Assembly: GCA_023425615.1 (NCBI GenBank)
Contig: JAFACJ010000973.1
Location: forward strand, 1 to 5,009
From: Actinomycetes bacterium
GTDB taxonomy: Bacteria; Actinomycetota; Actinomycetes; Streptosporangiales; Streptosporangiaceae
Length of the DNA: 5,009 nt
Reading direction: 5' to 3'
The notes under the pieces are model-generated. The model was not told where the DNA came from. It was given only the letters and a program-made list of their open reading frames with translations, and searched no databases. Below, piece after piece: positions 1-5,009 of the stretch (the first letter of the stretch is position 1; every line of letters starts with the position of its first letter). Both the position numbers and the translations under genes were made by a program.

Positions 1-1699
<1,699 letters not shown>

Positions 1700-1700
<1 letters not shown>

Positions 1701-1712
1701 GGACCCACACTA
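1700..1712 (-). promoter_or_regulatory. Possible leaderless promoter -10 box of the DUF255 gene
   Basis: Reading the minus strand, TAGTGT (1712-1707) matches the actinobacterial TAnnnT -10 pattern and is followed by exactly six bases before the ATG at 1700. This would place the transcription start at or next to the A of the start codon. No purine-rich ribosome binding site lies upstream of the ATG, which supports a leaderless transcript. The -35 region is weak (TGTTCC at about the right distance), so the promoter is only a candidate. Confidence 0.4.
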
Positions 1713-1752
1713 ACCGCGGCGTGTTACGGGAACAGTGGGTGAACACCCCGCG

Positions 1753-1968
1753 TTATGGCGCGCTGTTCTCCTCCGAGCGGGCGGCCTCGGCCGCCTCCCA
1801 CGCCTCCTGGTCCAGGTCGGCCTGGCGGGGGGCGTCGACGTTGGAGATGCGCTTGTTCATGGAGCGGACGAGGAACACCAGGGCGACACCCAGGCACACC
1901 ACCACCAGCGTGCCCAGCAGGCCGGGCGAGACCGTATCGTCGTTCAGCTCCTGCGCAAGGATCAGCAT
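1753..1968 (-). CDS. Small single-pass membrane protein, translationally coupled to mca
   Basis: This encodes 71 residues. The N-terminus is short and acidic-polar. A membrane helix spans about 16-37 (GLLGTLVVVCLGVALVFLVR) and is followed by a basic RSMNKR stretch, then an acidic, alanine-rich tail (about 52-68) likely to be helical. The positive-inside rule suggests the N-terminus is outside and the tail is in the cytoplasm. The ATG at 1968 overlaps the last base of the mca TAA stop (TAATG), so translation is probably coupled. A purine run AGGGAG (1988-1983) sits 14 nt before the ATG, rather far for an independent ribosome binding site. The reading frame stays open upstream to 2103, but that part lies inside mca in another frame and encodes Arg/Pro-rich shadow sequence. 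A small hypothetical gene occupies the same place after mca in M. tuberculosis (Rv1083, from memory). I recognise no function; a membrane partner or anchor for Mca or the DUF255 protein is conceivable but unproven. Confidence 0.85.
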   Translation of the reverse strand: MLILAQELNDDTVSPGLLGTLVVVCLGVALVFLVRSMNKRISNVDAPRQADLDQEAWEAAEAARSEENSAP

Positions 1969-2843
1969 TATGCGCCCACTTTCTCCCTGATGCCGGCGAA
2001 GAGATCGTCTTCCGGCAGTTCGGTGTCGACCAGGGACCTGGCCAAATGGTAGTCCTCGGTCGGCCATGCCTTGCGCTGGAGGTCGGGCGGGCAGGCGAAC
2101 CACCAGCCGTTCGGGTCGATCTGGGTGGCGTGGGCGATCAGCGCGGCGTCGCGCTTCTCGAAGAAGTCACCGCACGGCACCCGGGTCGTGACCTGCCACG
2201 GCATCGGCCTGTCCTCCCAGTTGGCGATCCAGTCCAGGTAGGGGGACTCCTTGCCCGCCTCCACCAGCACCTGGTGCATGGCCAGCATGCGCTCCTTGTG
2301 GAAGGTCAGGAAGTAGTACATCTTCAGCGGCTGCCAGGGATCGCCCAGGTCCGGGTAGCGCTCGGGGTCGCCGGCGGCGTCGAAGGCGACGGCGGAGACC
2401 TCGTGCGTCTTGATGTGGTCGGGGTGGGGGTAGCCGCCGTTCTCGTCGTAGGTGAGGATCACATGCGGCCGGAACTCGCGGACCACCCGGACCAGGGGGG
2501 CGGCGGCCTCCTCCAGCGGGGTCAGCGCGAAGCAGCCCTCGGGCAGCGGCGGCAGCGGGTCGCCCTCGGGCAGCCCCGAGTCGACGAAGCCCAGCCACTC
2601 CTGGCGCACGCCGAGGATCTCCCGGGCGGTGTCCATCTCCGCCTGCCGTACCGCCGCCAGGTTCTCCTTGATCTCGGGCCGGTCCATGGCCGGGTTGAGG
2701 ATGTCCCCCCGTTCTCCTCCGGTGCAGGTGACCACCAGGACCTCCGCGCCTTCGGCGACGTAGCGCGCCATCGTCGCCGCCCCCTTGCTCGACTCGTCGT
2801 CGGGGTGAGCGTGCACGGCCATCAGCCGCAAGGTCTCTGCCAC
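1968..2843 (-). CDS. mca: Mycothiol S-conjugate amidase Mca
   Basis: This 291-residue protein belongs to the LmbE/MshB-type zinc deacetylase family. Mca hydrolyses the amide bond of mycothiol S-conjugates, releasing an N-acetylcysteine conjugate (mercapturic acid) that is exported, and GlcN-Ins, which is recycled into mycothiol. It is a cytoplasmic detoxification enzyme. The sequence shows the zinc/catalytic motif A-H13-P-D15-D16-E near the N-terminus and H140-P-D-H143 in the middle. By analogy with MshB, H13, D16 and H143 bind zinc and D15 is the general base. Full length matches the family (about 290 aa). The long middle and C-terminal parts (MYYFLTFHKERM, PDLQRKAWPTEDYHLA) fit Mca rather than the related deacetylase MshB, which makes mycothiol. 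The GTG start at 2843 is chosen because AGGGAG lies 8 nt upstream and the family begins with a few residues before RLMAVHAHPDDE; the ATG at 2822 would leave only three residues before H13. The gene is divergent from the DUF4307 gene and leads a likely operon with the two genes after it. Confidence 0.97.
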   Translation of the reverse strand: MAETLRLMAVHAHPDDESSKGAATMARYVAEGAEVLVVTCTGGERGDILNPAMDRPEIKENLAAVRQAEMDTAREILGVRQEWLGFVDSGLPEGDPLPPLPEGCFALTPLEEAAAPLVRVVREFRPHVILTYDENGGYPHPDHIKTHEVSAVAFDAAGDPERYPDLGDPWQPLKMYYFLTFHKERMLAMHQVLVEAGKESPYLDWIANWEDRPMPWQVTTRVPCGDFFEKRDAALIAHATQIDPNGWWFACPPDLQRKAWPTEDYHLARSLVDTELPEDDLFAGIREKVGA

Positions 2844-2851
2844 TGGGGGCG

Positions 2852-2857
2852 CTCCCT
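2852..2857 (-). promoter_or_regulatory. mca: Ribosome binding site of mca
   Basis: AGGGAG on the minus strand, 8 nt before the GTG at 2843. It fixes the GTG as the mca start in preference to the internal ATG at 2822, which has no comparable site. Confidence 0.75.
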
Positions 2858-2869
2858 ATGCTTAAGGTG

Positions 2870-2899
2870 AACCTGTCTTTTCGAGATTGTTGCAGTCAA
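2870..2899 (-). promoter_or_regulatory. mca: Housekeeping-type promoter of mca
   Basis: On the minus strand, TTGACT (2899-2894) is an excellent -35 element. After 18 bp comes CAGGTT (2875-2870), a moderate -10 element that keeps the A at position 2 and T at position 6. Transcription would begin near 2863, giving a leader of about 20 nt that still includes the AGGGAG ribosome binding site. The -35 overlaps the GTT of the SigR-type promoter just upstream. Confidence 0.5.
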
Positions 2900-2923
2900 C
2901 ACCGACAGAACCGCGAGGATTCC
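2898..2923 (-). promoter_or_regulatory. mca: SigR/SigH-type (thiol-oxidative stress) promoter of mca
   Basis: The minus strand carries GGAAT (2923-2919), exactly 18 bp, then GTT (2900-2898). This equals the published consensus for Streptomyces SigR and the similar mycobacterial SigH. Transcription would start near 2890, about 47 nt before the mca GTG. From established knowledge, SigR responds to disulphide stress and controls mycothiol genes, including mca in S. coelicolor, so this match sits where biology predicts it. The -35 element ends at the base immediately before the ATG of the divergent DUF4307 gene and overlaps its ribosome binding site region. Confidence 0.8.
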
Positions 2924-3334
2924 ATGACCCTGCACACCGAGGTCAGGCCCGAGGCGGCCGGGCCGAAGAAGCGGTCGGCCGGAACCTGGCTGGGCTACGG
3001 CGTGATCGGTCTGTTCGTCGCCGTGTGCATGGCGGGCTGGGCCGTGGTCATGGGCCACGCGGGCCCGAGCGCCACGGGCGTCCACGGGATCTCCGCGCGC
3101 ACGATCGCCTTCACCGTGCGGGGCGATGAGTCCGTCCAGCTCTCCTTCCAGCTGCTCAAGCCCGCCGACGCCGAGGTCGCCTGCACCGCTCAGGCGCAGG
3201 CGAAGGACGGCATGATCGTCGGGCAGCAGAAGGTCGTCGTAGGCCCCGGCAAGAGCACCTCCACGCACATGCTCATCCTGCCGACCACGGGCCGTGCCAC
3301 CACCGCCGAAGTGCGCGACTGCGCACGCTCCTGA
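2924..3334 (+). CDS. DUF4307-type single-pass membrane protein
   Basis: This 136-residue protein has a charged cytoplasmic N-terminus with KKR at 15-17, one membrane helix at about 22-44 and a predicted extracytoplasmic domain of about 90 residues. That domain is rich in beta-type hydrophobic alternation (ISARTIAFTV, VQLSFQLLKP, MLILPTT) and has two cysteines, C87 (EVACTAQAQ) and C133 (VRDCARS), that could form a disulphide outside the membrane. The pattern and the position between mca and greA match DUF4307 proteins such as Rv1081c of M. tuberculosis (from memory). No function is known to me. The ATG at 2924 is preceded by GAGGA (2915-2919), 4 nt away. The frame is open back to an ATG at 2858, but that start lacks a ribosome binding site, overlaps the mca leader and adds 22 residues unlike the family. 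It is divergent from mca and 141 bp upstream of greA on the same strand. Confidence 0.88.
   Translation: MTLHTEVRPEAAGPKKRSAGTWLGYGVIGLFVAVCMAGWAVVMGHAGPSATGVHGISARTIAFTVRGDESVQLSFQLLKPADAEVACTAQAQAKDGMIVGQQKVVVGPGKSTSTHMLILPTTGRATTAEVRDCARS
3311..3326 (+). other. Small perfect stem-loop at the 3' end of the DUF4307 gene
   Basis: GTGCGC and GCGCAC form a perfect 6-bp, GC-rich stem around a GACT loop, ending 5 nt before the stop codon at 3332. No T-run follows. It could slow polymerase or protect the message end, or be chance in GC-rich coding DNA. Confidence 0.35.
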
Positions 3335-3346
3335 CCTTCGTATGGC

Positions 3347-3375
3347 AGGTTCCAGATCGCTGTCGGTGGGAACCT
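3347..3375 (+). terminator. Inverted repeat between the DUF4307 gene and greA; possible weak terminator or operator
   Basis: AGGTTCC (3347-3353) and GGAACCT (3369-3375) are perfect 7-bp complements with a 15-nt loop, and TT follows directly. It starts 12 bp after the DUF4307 stop and ends about 20 bp before the proposed greA -10 box. The short T-run and long loop make it a weak intrinsic terminator at best; the position would equally suit a regulator binding just upstream of the greA promoter. Confidence 0.35.
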
Positions 3376-3393
3376 TTACTCTCATCGACCGGA

Positions 3394-3399
3394 TAGGCT
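3394..3399 (+). promoter_or_regulatory. greA: Candidate greA promoter -10 box
   Basis: TAGGCT fits the actinobacterial TAnnnT -10 consensus and would start a transcript near 3406, with a leader of about 70 nt before the greA GTG. I find no good -35 element 16-19 bp upstream. A second TAnnnT hexamer, TACGGT, lies at 3411-3416, so the exact box is uncertain. Confidence 0.35.
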
Positions 3400-3465
3400 T
3401 GAGGTTTCCGTACGGTCCCGACCTGGGAACGGCGTCGAGACACCCGGCCACATCGCGTGGAAACT

Positions 3466-3470
3466 AGGAG
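3466..3470 (+). promoter_or_regulatory. greA: Ribosome binding site of greA
   Basis: AGGAG lies 5 nt before the GTG at 3476 and decides that GTG as the start codon. It is the strongest Shine-Dalgarno in the window. Confidence 0.85.
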
Positions 3471-3475
3471 TACCC

Positions 3476-3979
3476 GTGACCGAGACCCGCACTGACAACG
3501 TCACCTGGCTCACCCAGGAGGCGTACGACCGCCTCAAGGGCGAGCTCGACTACCTCTCGGGTCCTGGCCGCAAAGAGATCGCCGCGAAGATCGAGGCAGC
3601 TCGCGAGGAGGGCGACCTGCGGGAGAACGGCGGCTATCACGCGGCCAAGGAGGAGCAGGGCAAGATGGAGGGCCGCATCCTCCAGCTCCGCCAGATCCTC
3701 GACAGCGCCCGCGTCGGCGAAGCTCCGGTCAGCGCCGACGGCAAGGTCACCCCGGGGATGACCGTCACGGTCGCCTTCGAGGGCGACGACGAGGAGGTCA
3801 CCTTCCTGCTGGCCTCCCGCGAGGAGCAGGGCGCCCCGATCGACGTCTACTCGCCCAAGTCGCCGCTGGGCTCGGCGATCAACGGCAAGAAGATCGGGGA
3901 GAAGGCCTCCTACACGCTGCCCAACGGGCGCGCCATGACCGTCGAGATCATCGACGCGGTGCCCTACGCCGGCGCCTGA
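3476..3979 (+). CDS. greA: Transcription elongation factor GreA
   Basis: At 167 residues this is full length (family about 155-165). GreA enters the secondary channel of RNA polymerase and stimulates cleavage of the 3' end of RNA in backtracked complexes, rescuing stalled elongation. Residues about 10-80 form the antiparallel coiled-coil finger. Its tip, EEGDLRENGGYHAAKEEQG (44-62), carries the acidic pair D47 and E50, equivalent to E. coli D41 and E44, which hold the catalytic Mg2+. Residues about 90-163 form the FKBP-like C-terminal domain, with the conserved SPKSPLGSAINGKKIGE segment (126-142). The GTG start at 3476 has AGGAG 5 nt upstream. The slightly longer N-terminus (TETRTDNVTWLTQEAYDRL) is typical of actinobacterial GreA. 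It has its own upstream region of 141 bp and ends at a strong terminator, so it is probably transcribed alone or with the DUF4307 gene by read-through. Confidence 0.98.
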   Translation: MTETRTDNVTWLTQEAYDRLKGELDYLSGPGRKEIAAKIEAAREEGDLRENGGYHAAKEEQGKMEGRILQLRQILDSARVGEAPVSADGKVTPGMTVTVAFEGDDEEVTFLLASREEQGAPIDVYSPKSPLGSAINGKKIGEKASYTLPNGRAMTVEIIDAVPYAGA

Positions 3980-4011
3980 GCCTCCCCGCACCACACTTCC
4001 GAGCAGTCACC

Positions 4012-4050
4012 GAACAGCGTCCGCGCCTGCCGTGGGCGCTGTTCTTCTGT
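4012..4050 (+). terminator. Intrinsic terminator of greA
   Basis: A 14-bp stem with two G-T wobbles spans 4012-4025 and 4031-4044, closing a 5-nt loop (CCTGC). The outer eight pairs (GAACAGCG with CGCTGTTC) are perfect. The T-rich run TTCTGT follows. The stem starts 33 nt after the greA stop and separates greA from the RDD gene. Confidence 0.85.
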
Positions 4051-4103
4051 CCGCGGTCTTTCCGAGTGCCCCGTACCCGACTTCGCTTACCAAAACACCC
4101 TCA

Positions 4104-4125
4104 ATGACCGGCCAAGCAGGGTCAT
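4104..4125. other. Dyad-symmetric site upstream of the RDD gene (candidate operator)
   Basis: ATGACC (4104-4109) and GGTCAT (4120-4125) are perfect 6-bp half-sites separated by 10 bp, so centres lie about 16 bp apart, roughly 1.5 helical turns. It sits about 42-63 bp before the RDD gene start, where its promoter should be. A palindrome CCCCGGGG (4126-4133) follows directly. I recognise no specific regulator; the match could be chance. Confidence 0.3.
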
Positions 4126-4151
4126 CCCCGGGGTTTAACGACGCGGTTTTG

Positions 4152-4158
4152 GGTGATC
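4152..4158 (+). promoter_or_regulatory. Unusual ribosome binding site of the RDD gene
   Basis: GGTGATC matches seven bases of the sequence complementary to the 16S rRNA 3' end (AGGAGGTGATCC), but covers its downstream part rather than the core GGAGG. It lies 8 nt before the ATG at 4167. It supports this ATG over the far upstream in-frame starts. An alternative reading is a -10 box GATCTT (4155-4160) six bases before the ATG, giving a leaderless message. Confidence 0.45.
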
Positions 4159-4166
4159 TTGCGACT

Positions 4167-4931
4167 ATGACACCACCGTCGCAGGATCAGCCCGGCCCCT
4201 ATCAGGGCCAGGGCTCCTCCGACCCTTACGGCCAGAATCCACCGCCCTACGGGGGACAGCCTCCTTACGGCGGAGGGCAGCCGCCTTACGGGGGACAGCC
4301 GCCCTACGGCGGGGGACAGCCTCCTTACGGGGGCGGCCAGGGAGGCGAGCAGCCCCCTTACGGCGGCGCGGGCGGCCCCTACGGAGGCGGATACGGCGGT
4401 TACGGCGCCACACCTCCGATGCTCGCCAGCAAGGGGAAGCGGTTCCTCGGCATCCTCGTCGACTGGATCATCTACGCGGTGGTCTCCTGCTGCGTCACCT
4501 GGCCCTTCGGCGTGGACCGGCGCGATGTGGCGGTCACCGGGCCCAACGGCGCGACCACCTACCACTTCGACCGGCTCTACTCCGGCGGGCAGATCCTGGC
4601 CAGCCTGGCGGTGGCGATCCTGGCGTTCCTGTACTTCTGGCTGCTGACCTACCGCTGGAACGGCCAGACGCTGGGCAAGAAGCTGGTCGGCACCCGTGTC
4701 GTCCGGGAGGCGGACGGGGGTGCGGTCGACTCGGGCACCGCCGCCGTCCGCGCGGTGGTCTTCGTCGTGCTCGCCTATATCTGCTGTGTCGGTTTCCTCG
4801 TCGACGCGATCTGGATCTTCACCAACCCCAAGAACCAGACCCTTCACGACAAAGCGGCCAAGACCGTCGTCGTCGACGCCACCGGACCCAACCCCTACCA
4901 GGCGCAGGCGCCCCACGGACAGCCTTATTGA
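4167..4931 (+). CDS. RDD-family membrane protein with proline/glycine/tyrosine-rich N-terminus (Pra-like)
   Basis: This 254-residue protein has two parts. Residues 1-85 are low complexity, with six PPYGG units (26-30, 33-37, 39-43, 45-49, 52-56, 63-67; some offset by a residue) and GYGGYG near 75-80. Residues 88-237 form an RDD domain: R92 and D99 at the start of helix 1 (KRFLGILVDWIIYAVVS), helix 2 at about 140-162, the loop GQTLGKKLVGTRVV (167-179), helix 3 at about 192-219 and the final conserved D228 in TLHDKAAKT. The family is named for these Arg and Asp residues; its role is unclear, with transport or ion handling proposed. M. tuberculosis Pra (Rv1078) and the M. leprae 36-kDa proline-rich antigen have the same design and lie near greA (from memory). 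Adjacent cysteines occur in helix 1 (C108-C109) and helix 3 (C206-C207). The frame is open back to 4032, but that stretch overlaps the greA terminator, so the ATG at 4167 is preferred. The tail ends in a short polar PYQAQAPHGQPY. Confidence 0.92.
   Translation: MTPPSQDQPGPYQGQGSSDPYGQNPPPYGGQPPYGGGQPPYGGQPPYGGGQPPYGGGQGGEQPPYGGAGGPYGGGYGGYGATPPMLASKGKRFLGILVDWIIYAVVSCCVTWPFGVDRRDVAVTGPNGATTYHFDRLYSGGQILASLAVAILAFLYFWLLTYRWNGQTLGKKLVGTRVVREADGGAVDSGTAAVRAVVFVVLAYICCVGFLVDAIWIFTNPKNQTLHDKAAKTVVVDATGPNPYQAQAPHGQPY
4242..4367 (+). repeat. In-frame short tandem repeat encoding PPYGG(G)Q
   Basis: Imperfect 18-21 bp units of the form CCnCCnTACGGnGGnCAG recur within the start of the RDD gene. Each encodes PPYGG with an optional extra Gly before Gln. 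Units differ mostly at third positions (CCT, CCG, CCC; TAC throughout), so the protein repeat is kept while the DNA has diverged. Length changes in multiples of three between strains would be expected. Confidence 0.85.
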
Positions 4932-5009
4932 TCACCTTCGCGGTTGCCCAAATCACCAGTGACCCGGCACTCTGGGCAGCGTGCATATCCGACGTCCCGC
5001 CGCGGCGGC
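4925..5009 (-). CDS. Possible 3' end of a convergent gene with a CxxC motif
   Basis: On the minus strand an open frame enters from the right edge and ends at TAA (4927-4925), giving 27 residues: an Arg-rich stretch, then GYARCPECRVTGDLGNREG before the end. CPEC is a typical half of a zinc ribbon or a redox pair. Its stop overlaps the last 7 bp of the RDD gene tail to tail. Third-position GC is lower than in the neighbouring genes, and only one CxxC is visible, so it may be a chance frame. The start and most of any protein lie outside the window. Confidence 0.35.
   Translation of the reverse strand, partial: PPRRDVGYARCPECRVTGDLGNREGDQ
4945..4978. terminator. Possible bidirectional terminator after the RDD gene
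   Basis: TGCCCA (4945-4950) pairs perfectly with TGGGCA (4973-4978), and inside it AGTG (4958-4961) pairs with CACT (4968-4971) around an ACCCGG loop. An asymmetric internal loop separates the two stems and there is no T-run on the plus strand. It starts 14 nt after the RDD stop. If the convergent reading frame is real, the structure lies within its coding end. Confidence 0.35.

Noticed and set aside
1969..2103. N-terminal extension of the small membrane protein to 116 residues
   Set aside because: The added 45 residues lie in a shadow frame of mca, are basic and low complexity, and the ATG at 1968 gives the usual stop-start overlap.
1755..2870. 371-residue plus-strand frame opposite mca and the small membrane gene
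   Set aside because: Composition is Arg/Gly/Pro/Leu-rich with no recognisable domain; mca on the other strand is unambiguous.
2857..2888. Promoter for the DUF4307 gene (TATGCT at 2857-2862 or GAGATT at 2883-2888)
   Set aside because: Either could be a -10 box, but neither has a credible -35 at normal spacing, so I could not choose one well enough to annotate.
2858..2923. Earlier ATG start for the DUF4307 protein
   Set aside because: It has no ribosome binding site, would overlap both mca promoters and adds residues unlike a DUF4307 N-terminus; GAGGA precedes the ATG at 2924.
3368..3399. GGGAAC as the -35 of an ECF sigma factor promoter (SigE or SigR type) for greA
   Set aside because: No GTT or CGTT element occurs at the required 15-18 bp distance.
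4032..4166. 45-residue N-terminal extension of the RDD protein
   Set aside because: It starts inside the greA terminator stem and crosses the likely promoter region; the translation shows no family similarity.

Overview
The window is high-GC DNA from an actinobacterium. The clearest evidence is a gene for mycothiol S-conjugate amidase (Mca), because mycothiol is made only by Actinobacteria. Strongly GC-biased codon use, GTG starts, TAnnnT-type -10 boxes and a SigR-type promoter agree. The gene order (DUF255 thioredoxin-fold protein, small membrane protein, mca, then divergent DUF4307 membrane protein, greA, and an RDD-domain proline-rich protein) resembles the greA/mca neighbourhood I recall from Mycobacterium tuberculosis (around Rv1078-Rv1084) and streptomycetes. 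That comparison is from memory, not from a search. The long glutamine/glycine/tyrosine-rich RDD protein would suit a Streptosporangiales- or Streptomyces-like organism, but I cannot name the genus.

Left half (1-2843, minus strand): mca is followed by a 71-aa single-pass membrane protein whose ATG overlaps the mca stop codon (TAATG). After 52 bp comes a large DUF255/YyaL-type protein with an N-terminal thioredoxin fold (CHWC), which runs off the left edge. This looks like a thiol-stress operon, with a possible second, leaderless promoter directly before the DUF255 gene.

Divergent control region (2844-2923): only 80 bp separate mca from the DUF4307 gene. On the minus strand it carries an exact GGAAT-N18-GTT match to the SigR/SigH (thiol-oxidative stress) promoter consensus. 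The GTT of this promoter lies inside the -35 element (TTGACT) of a second, housekeeping-type mca promoter. The SigR -35 abuts the start codon of the DUF4307 gene on the other strand.

Right half (2924-5009, plus strand): a 136-aa DUF4307 membrane protein, then greA (transcript cleavage factor) followed by a strong stem-loop terminator, then a 254-aa RDD-family membrane protein with a repetitive PPYGG-rich N-terminus. The last 85 bp hold a possible 3' end of a convergent minus-strand gene encoding a CxxC motif, and a stem-loop.

The gene content is a conserved actinobacterial chromosomal block. I see no mobile element, CRISPR array, RNA gene or obvious horizontally acquired island. The points most worth following are the promoter architecture at mca and the uncharacterised small membrane protein translationally coupled to it.
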